DNA of 32,705 nucleotides from Clostridium vincentii. GTDB taxonomy: Bacteria > Bacillota > Clostridia > Clostridiales > Clostridiaceae. The stretch is taken from the NCBI RefSeq assembly GCF_002995745.1, contig NZ_PVXQ01000038.1, positions 1-32,705 on the forward strand, written 5' to 3'. The translations under genes were made by a program, and so were the position numbers. Positions 8,413-16,936 of the stretch are shown here, in pieces (the stretch's first letter is position 1; every line of letters begins with the position of its first letter). The notes under the pieces were generated by a model. It was given only the letters and a program-made list of their open reading frames with translations, had not been told where the DNA came from and did not search any database.

Positions 8413-9056
8413 TCCAAACATTTTTTTAGCTTTAATACTGCAACAGTTCTATCTGAGGTTCCTAACTTCGAATAAATATTACTAACATAATTTTTTACTG
8501 TCCCTTCCGAAATAAATACGGTAGCTGAAATCTCTTTATTACTTAATCCACAAGTCATTGCCTTTGCTATTTCAATCTCTCTATCTGAGAAGCCTTTTAA
8601 ACTTTTCTTTTGCTCCTTTGTTATATTTGTAGTGTTTTTTAACTTTCTAGCAATCTTTAGTGCAATTTGGGAAGGCATCATAAACGAGCCTTTATAAACA
8701 TCATTAATAGCTTTTATTAAATCATCTCCCTCAATATCCTTTAGAATATATCCAGAAGCCCCATTAGCTATGGCATCAATAATATAATCCTCATCATCAA
8801 AGGTAGTCAATATTAATATTTTAACTTTTTCATACAAAGTCTTAATTATTTTTGTACACTCAACCCCATTTAATACAGGCATTCTAATATCCATTAAGAT
8901 TACATCAGGAAGGTTTTTTTTGCATACATTGATAGCCTCTTCACCATTTTCAGCTGTAGCTATTACCTTCATGTTATCTTCTAGATCTATTATTGTCTTT
9001 AATCCATCCCTCATTAATGTTTGATCATCAACTATTAATATTTTTATATTATCCAT
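8409..9056 (-). CDS. NarL/LuxR-type response regulator
   Basis: A 215-residue two-domain regulator. The receiver domain has the acidic pair D10-D11, phospho-acceptor D56 (VILMDIRMP), the TT switch and the conserved lysine in ILKD. The C-terminal LuxR helix-turn-helix (about 150-212) has SNKEISATVFISEGTVKNYV. Its start lies 4 bp after the kinase stop, so the two are co-translated partners. The probable target is the ABC exporter promoter immediately downstream. A hairpin terminator follows the gene. Confidence 0.96.
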   Translation of the reverse strand: MDNIKILIVDDQTLMRDGLKTIIDLEDNMKVIATAENGEEAINVCKKNLPDVILMDIRMPVLNGVECTKIIKTLYEKVKILILTTFDDEDYIIDAIANGASGYILKDIEGDDLIKAINDVYKGSFMMPSQIALKIARKLKNTTNITKEQKKSLKGFSDREIEIAKAMTCGLSNKEISATVFISEGTVKNYVSNIYSKLGTSDRTVAVLKLKKCLE

Positions 9057-9060
9057 TCCT

Positions 9061-10242
9061 CTACTCCTTTGCTTTAATTGGTAACTTGAAACTCAATGTA
9101 AATCCACTTTCTGCTCTAGAACTTACTAATAATTCTCCTTCAAGCTCTTCTACTCTAAGCCTTATGCTTTTTAAGCCAAAACCAGGCAGAATTACACCTG
9201 TCCCTTTTCCATTATCTTTAAGCTTAAATAATACTTTCCCCATCTCTTCAATCAACTTAAATTTAAATTGATTACTATTACCATGCCTTAGGCCATTTGA
9301 TAAGCCCTCCATTAAAGCAGACATAATTATATCTCTGTACTCTTCATGAATAAAAATATTTTCATTTATTTCCCTTTCTATAGTAACATCTGAATTTATT
9401 TCACATTGATTTATCACAGCATTTATTGACTTATAAAAGTTTAAAATATCCGACCCATCTGCAAGTAATCTTACAGAACTTCTTATACTGTTTAGCCCCT
9501 TTCTCACTTGCCCTTGGGCTAAGTTTAGCTTTTCTATAGACTTGTCCTTATTATCCTTATTCATCAATCTTTTTGATGCCTCGATTTCTATAAGAACTGT
9601 TGTTAAAGTATGTCCAACAGTATCATGTATTTCAGCTGCTATTCTATTTCTTTCTTTTAGGGTTGTAATACTTTCTATCTTTTCATAGGCTTCTTTTAAA
9701 TTATCATATAAATTATCCTTTTCAAGTTTCTTAACAGTTATTTCCTTTAAGGAATTCTCTATAATTCTATTTTGTTTAATTAAATAGGCTACTAAATAAA
9801 AGATTAAATATATTAGTAAATATAAAGGAATAACTACTATCATAACCCCTAAAGATTTACTATAATCACCAAATACTTTTACGTGTGTTAAAATAAATAC
9901 TAAAATATTTATAATCATTAACCCTATAAGTGAAAATTTCATCTCTAGTTCTAATACCATTCCCTCTACTATGATTGCAAAAATCACAATATAACTAAAG
10001 CTATTATCCATTACTGCAATGCTAATTATTGAAATAGTTTCTATAATGTAATTTATATTTTTGAATCTTTTTTTATTAGAATATATGTAGTAATTTCTAA
10101 AGGTAAAAGAATACAAAAATACTCCATAAATAAAGAGTATTTGTAGGTTTTTCTCTGAAGTTACTAAAGTACTTACAATCATAGCTACAATTAGAACTAT
10201 ATAATCTATAACAAGAATACTTTTCTTTATTTTCTCCTCCAT
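9061..10242 (-). CDS. Sensor histidine kinase, HisKA_3 type
   Basis: A 393-residue kinase. About five to six membrane helices fill residues 8-155, with almost no extracytoplasmic domain, so it probably senses within the membrane or through a partner. A short coiled segment (155-195) leads to the dimerisation/phosphotransfer helix with His206 in AAEIHDTVGH, typical of the LiaS/DesK/NarX group. The ATPase domain has N-box EGLSNGLRHG, DNGKGTG and the GFGLKSIRLRV loop. This kinase type pairs with NarL regulators, and one follows 4 bp downstream. The nearby ABC exporter suggests an envelope-stress or antimicrobial signal; the ligand is not known. Confidence 0.95.
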   Translation of the reverse strand: MEEKIKKSILVIDYIVLIVAMIVSTLVTSEKNLQILFIYGVFLYSFTFRNYYIYSNKKRFKNINYIIETISIISIAVMDNSFSYIVIFAIIVEGMVLELEMKFSLIGLMIINILVFILTHVKVFGDYSKSLGVMIVVIPLYLLIYLIFYLVAYLIKQNRIIENSLKEITVKKLEKDNLYDNLKEAYEKIESITTLKERNRIAAEIHDTVGHTLTTVLIEIEASKRLMNKDNKDKSIEKLNLAQGQVRKGLNSIRSSVRLLADGSDILNFYKSINAVINQCEINSDVTIEREINENIFIHEEYRDIIMSALMEGLSNGLRHGNSNQFKFKLIEEMGKVLFKLKDNGKGTGVILPGFGLKSIRLRVEELEGELLVSSRAESGFTLSFKLPIKAKE

Positions 10243-10267
10243 AACACTCCCCCATCTCTTTAAATCA

Positions 10268-10273
10268 TTATAT
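10268..10273 (-). promoter_or_regulatory. -10 element of the two-component operon
   Basis: TATAAT on the minus strand, 26 bp before the kinase ATG and just after the preceding terminator hairpin. No convincing -35 is visible; at 17-18 bp spacing it would fall inside the hairpin. Low confidence. Confidence 0.35.
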
Positions 10274-10277
10274 AATA

Positions 10278-10322
10278 AAAAGTTCTAATACTGTACTATT
10301 ATGGTACAATATTAGAACTTTT
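10278..10322 (-). terminator. Terminator of the acyltransferase/TraB gene
   Basis: A 19-bp stem (10278-10296 and 10304-10322) with a 7-base loop and flanking T-run. The only mismatch is a G-U pair on the minus transcript, which fixes its direction. It lies 12 bases after the stop at 10334. Confidence 0.85.
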
Positions 10323-10333
10323 ATATATTTTTA

Positions 10334-12349
10334 CTAATTTGTTATTTTTGAAACCTTATATCCCATAGCTTCAAGCTGAGCAATTACATTGTTTTCTCCT
10401 TCTATATTCCTATAACCTATTGAAACAAAATAATCTTTATTTGCTTTTAGTAATTCATCGATCTTTGTAGTGATTTCATTTGTGTAAATCTTATAATCAT
10501 TATCCTCATTTTCTTTTATAATACTGATGTATTTATCATAATCTTTCTGATCCGCTTCGTTAGATAATTTCTTTTTATCTCTTTTACTATAAGCCTCTTC
10601 AATATTACCCTTTTCCCAAAGTTCTAATATTGATTTTGCCTGAGCATAATCATCTTCACTCATGTATTTTACAAGCATCATATAGGCATTGTCCTCTTCA
10701 TTAGAATTATTAAAATACTCCTCTGCACTAAGTAGTGGACTTGTTAAGCCTATAATATCTTTATTTTGTTTTTCAGCCTTATATTTTATATAATTACTAA
10801 TACCATATTCATTTTTAAATTCAGAGGACATAGAATAAATATTATTAATATATGCTGACATATAAGACGCTTTTACACTTTGAGTCTGCTCATAGGAAGT
10901 TGCGAATTTCACAATTTCCATTTTCTCCTTTAGGATATCTACTGCTTCTTCACTTACATGATCCTCTAATTTATCCTTTTCATAATAAATTAATTTATTC
11001 AAATTTTGTAGATCCTCTTCTGTAGGGATACTATCTATAGCATATCCTTCTGAATTATTTATAGCTTCTTCTACAACAGGTGCTAAAGGGTACATATCCT
11101 CAGTTCCGTAGCTAATTCCTCCATAAATATATAAACTACTATCCTCGTCTGATATTTTATATAAAGCTCCTACTACACTAGATGATTCTTTTCCTTCAGT
11201 TTTTTCGAAAAGTTTTTTATTTTCATCATTTACATTTGATTTTTCTCCTCCAACGGCAGAAAAACATGCTAATATAACACAACCTATTAAAAGGCAGATT
11301 ACTGGGATTTTTCTTTCAGCTTTTTTATTCTGTACAGGATCTTTTACCCGTTTACTTGATATAATATATGCTATGAAAATTGTTATACAAGCTACCATAA
11401 TGTAAAAGAAAACTGTAGCTTTAGTATTAATCTTTAAATACACTAAAGCACCAATTTGGATTATTTCATGAAGTCCGTATACCCATATACTCATTTCTCT
11501 TAATAAATTAGACTTTCTGTCTGAAATCTCGATTTTTGAGTTTATAGCCCATATAAAAATTAATGGCACTATAAATACTAAAGATATATAAATATTAGTA
11601 TCTCTAAAAATCCCATTAGAAATTACTATATAAGCTTCCAATACATACACTGACGAAAATACAAAAATCAATCTTCCTATATGATTTATTTTTTCTTTCA
11701 AATTAAATTTATTTATTAATACACCTATTGTTATAAATGGAACCCCTATACAAAATCCATTTCTAGTTAAATCAAATATTCCATTATATATATCTACAAT
11801 TTTCATTAACGGTGTGTTTATTATTAAATTCTGATAGCTATCCCCCATTAATCCAATAACAAAAAATAAAACACTAAATCCTATTAAAGGTTTAATCCAG
11901 TCTTTCTTCACAAATATATATACAAATATAGATGATAATATTAAAGCTGGAAAATACCATAATGCTGGTGAAGATCCATTAACAAAAAGACTTTTAATAA
12001 TCAATATAAAAACATCTACAGCCCCATTAGATTTAGTAGATACCGTATATAATATAATGGGAAATAACAATATCACGCTTATTACTGTAATAATTAAATA
12101 TATTACAACTAATTTTTTTATGTGTTTCTTTATATATCCCTCTTCATTTATTTTAACAGCTAGGAAAAATCCTGAGGTAACAAAGAAGAATGGCACTGCA
12201 ATTCTTGCAATAACATCACTTGTTATATATTTTGCCACATCGCCAAATTGAATAAATGCACTTGTATGAATTATTATAACTAATAAAGCACATACCAATC
12301 TCATTATATTCACCATATGATATTTCTTATTTTCTATTCTTGTTTCCAT
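10334..12349 (-). CDS. Acyltransferase-3 membrane domain fused to a degenerate TraB/GumN-like domain
   Basis: A 671-residue fusion. Residues 10-330 are a polytopic acyltransferase-3 domain with about ten helices, carrying the motif histidine in VIIIHTS (about 28) and RIAVPFFFVTSGF (49-61). This family O-acylates surface sugars or lipids. A further helix (348-366) leads into a C-terminal domain (about 390-671), probably outside the cell, which matches TraB/GumN in outline: LYIYGG..YG, then YPLAPVVEEAINNSE, IIGL, ELWEKG, and GENNVIAQLEAMGYKV at the end. Active TraB/TIKI-type proteins have two GxxH motifs. Here they are GGIS (410-413) and GYRN (644-647), so both histidines are lost and the domain is probably not a metallopeptidase. 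It may bind or steer a substrate. The gene stands alone. Confidence 0.8.
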   Translation of the reverse strand: METRIENKKYHMVNIMRLVCALLVIIIHTSAFIQFGDVAKYITSDVIARIAVPFFFVTSGFFLAVKINEEGYIKKHIKKLVVIYLIITVISVILLFPIILYTVSTKSNGAVDVFILIIKSLFVNGSSPALWYFPALILSSIFVYIFVKKDWIKPLIGFSVLFFVIGLMGDSYQNLIINTPLMKIVDIYNGIFDLTRNGFCIGVPFITIGVLINKFNLKEKINHIGRLIFVFSSVYVLEAYIVISNGIFRDTNIYISLVFIVPLIFIWAINSKIEISDRKSNLLREMSIWVYGLHEIIQIGALVYLKINTKATVFFYIMVACITIFIAYIISSKRVKDPVQNKKAERKIPVICLLIGCVILACFSAVGGEKSNVNDENKKLFEKTEGKESSSVVGALYKISDEDSSLYIYGGISYGTEDMYPLAPVVEEAINNSEGYAIDSIPTEEDLQNLNKLIYYEKDKLEDHVSEEAVDILKEKMEIVKFATSYEQTQSVKASYMSAYINNIYSMSSEFKNEYGISNYIKYKAEKQNKDIIGLTSPLLSAEEYFNNSNEEDNAYMMLVKYMSEDDYAQAKSILELWEKGNIEEAYSKRDKKKLSNEADQKDYDKYISIIKENEDNDYKIYTNEITTKIDELLKANKDYFVSIGYRNIEGENNVIAQLEAMGYKVSKITN

Positions 12350-12444
12350 TTTTATCCCCCATTATGCTTAAAATTATGTTTATATTAATATCTTCTTTAT
12401 AAAATAGTAAAATCCTCTAATAATTTCCAAAGATACAATAGAAC

Positions 12445-12480
12445 AAAGGAGCTTTTATCATTAATGATAAAAGCTCCTTT
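12445..12480. terminator. Perfect-palindrome terminator
   Basis: A perfect 36-base inverted repeat with AAAGGAGC and GCTCCTTT at its ends. It lies 47 bases after the GntR gene stop (minus strand) and should work in either direction. The rest of the 178-bp gap holds only AT-rich sequence with no clear promoter for the acyltransferase gene. Confidence 0.8.
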
Positions 12481-12527
12481 ATTTTAGCTATAATAGATTT
12501 ATTTTAATTAATTTCTTAATTATATTA

Positions 12528-13238
12528 CTATCTAACACTTATACTCTTAAATTCAAATGTATCACTTCTATGATTTGATTTAGAATATTCAAAAGGCTGT
12601 CCATTATTTAGAAATCCAATTTGTTCAATCTGTAGTAGAGGAAAGTTTTCCCCTATCTTTAAATATCCCATTTCTAGCTTAGAAGGTAATATTGCTCGTA
12701 TAGTCCTATGTGCACTTTTTATATTAAGCTTAAGTTCATCCTCTATATAACGATAAATTGACTCTTGTAATACTTCTCTTTTTATTCCTGGTATTACATC
12801 TATAGGCATATATGTATATTCTACTACATAGGGTTCATTATCTGCGTATCTTACGCGATTAATATAGTACACAAATCCATCAGCTTCCATTTTTAATTTG
12901 TTTGCTATCTCTTCAGTAGGATTAATTATCTGAAATTCAATAACTTCTGACAGTATTTTCTTATCCTTGTAAGCATTTGAAAATCCCAAAAATTGATGAG
13001 ATGTACTTAAATCAGTTACTTCATTATCATCTACATCTTTAACAAAACTCCCTGATCCTCTACGTTTAACTATTAATCCATTCATAACAAGTTGATCCAT
13101 AGCTTTTTTTATAGTTATTCTACTAACATCATATTGAATACACATTTCCTTTTCAAGAGGTAATTGATCATTTGCTTTAAAAAACCCCTCACTTATCTTT
13201 TGTTTTATATCTAAAGCGATTTGTTCGTATTTTAACAT
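12528..13238 (-). CDS. GntR/HutC-family regulator with UTRA domain
   Basis: A 236-residue repressor-type protein. The N-terminal winged helix (about 3-68) has LPLEKEMCIQYDVSRITIKKAM and GLIVKRRGSGSFV. The C-terminal UTRA ligand-binding domain (about 90-232) has INRVRYADNEPYVVEYTYMP. UTRA regulators answer to small molecules, often sugar phosphates or amines. The gene is monocistronic, with its own promoter carrying a perfect palindrome over the -10. The same octamer TTGTATAC also lies upstream of the glycosidase operon. Control of that operon is a reasonable inference, and the effector is unknown. Confidence 0.92.
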   Translation of the reverse strand: MLKYEQIALDIKQKISEGFFKANDQLPLEKEMCIQYDVSRITIKKAMDQLVMNGLIVKRRGSGSFVKDVDDNEVTDLSTSHQFLGFSNAYKDKKILSEVIEFQIINPTEEIANKLKMEADGFVYYINRVRYADNEPYVVEYTYMPIDVIPGIKREVLQESIYRYIEDELKLNIKSAHRTIRAILPSKLEMGYLKIGENFPLLQIEQIGFLNNGQPFEYSKSNHRSDTFEFKSISVR

Positions 13239-13268
13239 TTATATCTTCCCCTCTAACCGTGTACATGT

Positions 13269-13299
13269 TTTGTATACAAATTTAAGACTTTTCAGTTAA
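13269..13299 (-). promoter_or_regulatory. GntR gene promoter with overlapping palindromic operator
   Basis: Minus strand: -35-like TTAACT (13294-13299), 17-bp spacer, -10 TATACA (13271-13276). The perfect 12-bp palindrome TTTGTATACAAA (13269-13280) covers the -10. That is a typical place for an autorepressing GntR operator. Binding is inferred. Confidence 0.55.
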
Positions 13300-13365
13300 A
13301 ACAATATATACTTCATATTGCATTATATTATATCATTCTTATCCTAATGTTAATACATATTTAAA

Positions 13366-14151
13366 CTAAAAGTCTCTTCCTACATCTGAGGCTGTATGAG
13401 AATCAGAGCCATAAACCATTTTTACCTTATACTTTTCAGCTAATTCAAAAAAATATCCTGATGGATAAACCTCACCACAATAGTGCTTTCTAAGTCCTGC
13501 TGTATTATAATCTATCTCATATCCTCTATCCTTTATTGCCTTTACAACTTCATCTAATAGCTTTTTATTTTTATATTCAAAGGGATATTGTAAATTAAAT
13601 ATTCTAACTAAAGTAGGATGTCCTATTCTTTTTGGTTTAAATTTACCTAAATCTACTTTTATAGACTTCAATAAAGTTTCGAAATACTTATCATAAATTT
13701 TATCTATTCCTCCTAACAGCTCTATTAATTCTTTAAAATCTTCTATACTATAGTCTAGACAATGATATCTATCCTCAAGCTTAAGAAAATGTACAGAAAG
13801 TATGCTGTCTTCTATAATGTTACCGAATCTATTTAAAATTTCTATAGTTTTTTCCTCTAACCCTTCAATATAATCTACCTCTACTCCAATATTTATTTTA
13901 ATCTTATCCTTGTAGAGATTTTTTATTTCTTTCAATTCTTCAAAATACTTTTCAATTTCTTCTATGCTTGGAGCACTTTCTTCTATTATTTTTTTATTTA
14001 TAAATCCTTCCGGCAGTGCTAAATGTTCTGTGAAAGTAATTTCTTCAAGTCCATTTTCTAAAGCTTTATCAATATATTTATAAAACTCATCCTTAGTTCC
14101 ATGGGGACAATAATGAGAATGCATATGTCCATCTCTAATTATTTTGCTCAT
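13366..14151 (-). CDS. PHP-domain phosphatase, histidinol-phosphatase-like
   Basis: A PHP-fold metal-dependent phosphoesterase of the HisJ/HisK type. Metal ligands are visible in DGHMHSHYCPHG near the N-terminus, TEHLALPEG (about residue 41), the Glu of VEVDYIEG, SVHFLK, GHPTL, and the closing GSDSH. HisJ removes phosphate from histidinol phosphate, but no other his gene is here, so the substrate may differ. I use ATG 14151 (MSKIIRDGH); an ATG four codons earlier has its Shine-Dalgarno almost touching it. The gene overlaps the end of the isoprenoid-synthase-like gene. It stops directly after DVGRDF, where relatives usually continue with a further helix, so the C-terminus may be clipped. Confidence 0.82.
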   Translation of the reverse strand: MSKIIRDGHMHSHYCPHGTKDEFYKYIDKALENGLEEITFTEHLALPEGFINKKIIEESAPSIEEIEKYFEELKEIKNLYKDKIKINIGVEVDYIEGLEEKTIEILNRFGNIIEDSILSVHFLKLEDRYHCLDYSIEDFKELIELLGGIDKIYDKYFETLLKSIKVDLGKFKPKRIGHPTLVRIFNLQYPFEYKNKKLLDEVVKAIKDRGYEIDYNTAGLRKHYCGEVYPSGYFFELAEKYKVKMVYGSDSHTASDVGRDF

Positions 14152-15334
14152 AGTTTTGCACATCCTTCCTATTTATTTTCCTACTTAATTTGTCCTTTAA
14201 GCCTTCTATATATTCTATGGTAAATGGTAAATAGCCCTCAATCTTTTTAACATATTTATCCGAAAAGTATTCTCTACTTAATATAATTGAAAATAGTATA
14301 AGCATTAATGAATTGTTTTTTATTAGTTCCCTTAGATTGTCTTTGCCTTTAAGACAGTTGTGGTTATCCATAAAATCCACTGTAAAATTAATTAACTTAT
14401 TAGCTAATGGGTCAAGGTCATACTTTCCAGCAAGCTGAGACATTATAGTCATATGGCTATTCTTTAAATCTTCCTTAACATCTTGAAGATCATCAGCTAT
14501 TTGAAGTAAAAATCCGTATCCTAAACAAAACTCCTCTTCCTCCTTATTTAAATCTCCTCTTATTAAATATCCATCAACTAAAACAGAGGCTCCTCCCTTT
14601 TCTAAAGAAATACCCATTATATCTGTATCATAAGGAACAGTTACTGTTTCTTGTTGCATTAGGCTTTTAATTTGGCCTTCTTGTATTTTCAATAAGCTTT
14701 CATATACCCTTGGAAATTCTAGCCTTGGAAATACTTCTTCGATATTATCAACAAGCTTATATACTTTTTCCTCATATCTGTTCTGGTCTAAAACTTTCTT
14801 TCCTTTTAATCTTAAAGAAAATCTATTATTAAATTGTTTTTTATCTTCTTTAGATATCTTTGTATTATCTAAGTAATTATCAGTATATGGGTAAAGCATA
14901 CTATAACCAAATATAGCTCTAGAAAACTTGATATTATCCTGAAAAACCGCTTGAAGCATATTTATAATCCAAACATTTCTCATAGCTTGACCAATATCTT
15001 CACCTGGTAGTTTTTTATCAAAATCTCTAGCTGCTTTTATAAATTCTTTAGTGCTTTTTGAAATACCTTCTTTTAATTTTTCTTCTATATATTGCATTTT
15101 TAATATAGAATCCTTTTCAATAAATTCATCTAAAAGAGTCTCCCCATCCTTTTCCCATTGATCTCTTTTAGATTCTTCCTTTGGCATAGACTTTACATAT
15201 TCACTTACTTTATCTATTACTACATCAAATTGCTTTTGTTTTTTCTTTTTTTGAAAATAACTAGTTTTTTCTGTCGTAAGTTTAAATAAACTTGAAGTTC
15301 TCCACCATCTTTCTTTTAACTCATTATAAATCAT
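14135..15334 (-). CDS. Class I isoprenoid-synthase-like protein
   Basis: A 399-residue, mostly helical protein. It shows the two aspartate-rich patches of trans-prenyl transferases and class I terpene synthases: YTDNYLDN (about 150-157), a degenerate first motif, and IADDLQDVKEDL (about 279-290), a good second motif preceded by GYGFLLQ. Such patches bind Mg-diphosphate of isoprenoid substrates. The first patch is not a clean DDxxD, so chain elongation is doubtful. A cyclase, condensing enzyme or diphosphate-binding function is as likely. It has no signal peptide. It lies 3 bp after the glycosidase gene and overlaps the PHP gene, which implies one transcript. Fold is moderately sure; the reaction is unknown. 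Confidence 0.7.
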   Translation of the reverse strand: MIYNELKERWWRTSSLFKLTTEKTSYFQKKKKQKQFDVVIDKVSEYVKSMPKEESKRDQWEKDGETLLDEFIEKDSILKMQYIEEKLKEGISKSTKEFIKAARDFDKKLPGEDIGQAMRNVWIINMLQAVFQDNIKFSRAIFGYSMLYPYTDNYLDNTKISKEDKKQFNNRFSLRLKGKKVLDQNRYEEKVYKLVDNIEEVFPRLEFPRVYESLLKIQEGQIKSLMQQETVTVPYDTDIMGISLEKGGASVLVDGYLIRGDLNKEEEEFCLGYGFLLQIADDLQDVKEDLKNSHMTIMSQLAGKYDLDPLANKLINFTVDFMDNHNCLKGKDNLRELIKNNSLMLILFSIILSREYFSDKYVKKIEGYLPFTIEYIEGLKDKLSRKINRKDVQNYEQNN

Positions 15335-15337
15335 ATT

Positions 15338-16708
15338 CTACTCCTTAGTTATCCCCAAATTTTCTTCTATTTCTTCTAAAACACATCCACTATAAGCTGG
15401 TACATTAAGTTTTATAGTATTATTATTGGCTTTAATAATCTGATTATTATTAAGCCTATCTACTAATACCCTATTATTACTTAAGTAGAAATCTAAAGTA
15501 GTAGCCTTATCTGCCAAATTCAAAGCAATATAAACAGTTTCATTATTATAAACTCTCTTATATATTAACTGTTCATTTTTAGTTACAACCTGATTGAAAT
15601 CTCCGTACATTAATGCTTTAAGGTTTCTATGAATTTTGCAAAGCTTTCCTATATGGATAGCTAATCCTTCATACTCTCCCTCTATGTTTTCTAAATCAAG
15701 GCAAGCTCTAAGCTCTGCATCCGAATCATTTTTATGAATCCCCTGTATTCCCCATTCGCTTCCATAATAAATTGATGGAACCCCTGGTATTGTTAATAGT
15801 AAAGTGTACACATTATATAAATATTCTTTCTTTTTCAGGATGCTTCCAATCCTATTTACATCATGATTATCTACAAAATTATATAGAACTAAATTCTTAT
15901 ACATTCCACCTTGCCCAAATTGTCTGTTTAATGAATAAGCGATTTCAAAATAATTTTTTTCATTATGGGAAGAGTATATACCTTTATAACATTCATAATT
16001 TGTAACAGAATCTAGCATTCCCCTATTAGCCCATTGATTATAATCTCCATGGATTACTTCTCCCATAAGCCAGAAATTTTCTTTTTTATCAATACAATAA
16101 CTTTTAAGTTTATTGAAGAATTTTTTATCCATATCATCCGCTGCATCTAACCTTATTCCATCTATATTATATTCATCAATCCAGTTACCTACTGCCTTTA
16201 AAATATGCTCTATTACCTCTGGATTATTAATATTTAGCTTAACTAAGCTATAATGCCCATGCCATCCCTCATACCAAAAAGAATCCCCAATGGGACTGTT
16301 TCTTGTAAAATCAAGGTTTTGAAACCAACTACAATACTTAGAATTTTGTCCATTTTTTTGAACATCCTTAAATGCCCAGAATTCTCTTCCTACATGATTA
16401 AAAACTCCATCTAGCACAATCTTTATATCATTATCCTGAAGAACTTTACATACTTCTTTAAAATCCTGCTTAGTTCCAAGCCTTCTATCTATCTCTACAT
16501 AATCCTTTGTATCATATCCATGTTCTGAGGATTCAAATATTGGTCCAAAGTAAATAGCATTTATTGAAAGTTCTTTTAGATGTGGTATCCAATCTATAAC
16601 CTTTTTTATCCTATTAATAGTTTCGCCATTGTCATTATACTGAGGTGCTCCGCAAAATCCTAAAGGGTAAATATGATAAAAAACAGCTTCATTAATCCAT
16701 GTATTCAT
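15338..16708 (-). CDS. GH13 alpha-amylase-family glycosidase, intracellular
   Basis: A 456-residue GH13 enzyme without signal peptide. The family's conserved regions are all present: DGVFNHVGREFWAF (100-113), GIRLDAADD with nucleophile Asp188, MGEVIHGD with acid/base Glu217, and NFVDNHDVNR with Asp283. A short beta C-terminal domain follows from about residue 370. The size and NHVG sequence recall neopullulanase/cyclomaltodextrinase or maltodextrin glucosidase, but the N-terminal starch-binding domain of neopullulanases is absent. It probably cleaves short alpha-glucans in the cytoplasm. It is the first gene of an apparent three-gene run with the isoprenoid-synthase-like and PHP genes. Confidence 0.9.
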   Translation of the reverse strand: MNTWINEAVFYHIYPLGFCGAPQYNDNGETINRIKKVIDWIPHLKELSINAIYFGPIFESSEHGYDTKDYVEIDRRLGTKQDFKEVCKVLQDNDIKIVLDGVFNHVGREFWAFKDVQKNGQNSKYCSWFQNLDFTRNSPIGDSFWYEGWHGHYSLVKLNINNPEVIEHILKAVGNWIDEYNIDGIRLDAADDMDKKFFNKLKSYCIDKKENFWLMGEVIHGDYNQWANRGMLDSVTNYECYKGIYSSHNEKNYFEIAYSLNRQFGQGGMYKNLVLYNFVDNHDVNRIGSILKKKEYLYNVYTLLLTIPGVPSIYYGSEWGIQGIHKNDSDAELRACLDLENIEGEYEGLAIHIGKLCKIHRNLKALMYGDFNQVVTKNEQLIYKRVYNNETVYIALNLADKATTLDFYLSNNRVLVDRLNNNQIIKANNNTIKLNVPAYSGCVLEEIEENLGITKE

Positions 16709-16810
16709 TAAATCTCTCCTTAATTATATAATTATTACGTATATAAGCCCACTTTATTACATCATATCCATTTTACCACATATTGCATGCTAGTTATTGT
16801 TTTTTGTATA

Positions 16811-16818
16811 TTGTATAC
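16811..16818. promoter_or_regulatory. Possible GntR operator upstream of the glycosidase operon
   Basis: TTGTATAC repeats the core of the palindrome at the GntR promoter; an adjoining TGTATA half-site lies at 16805-16810. It is about 105 bp before the glycosidase ATG, upstream of a -10-like TAAAAT. Two shared octamers can arise by chance in AT-rich DNA, so confidence is low. Confidence 0.3.
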
Positions 16819-16877
16819 TCATTGCTGCATTCCCCTTAGATCTTTATACTCTATGTAAATAATTTACTGAAGCAAAA

Positions 16878-16912
16878 AAATCTGAGGAGTTTTACAATTA
16901 CTTCTCAGATTT
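16878..16912 (-). terminator. Terminator of the antiporter gene
   Basis: On the minus strand, AAATCTGAGAAG pairs with the later CTCCTCAGATTT and is followed by a run of T. It lies about 25 bases after the antiporter stop. Confidence 0.8.
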
Positions 16913-16936
16913 ATATATTTAAAAACATAATAATTT

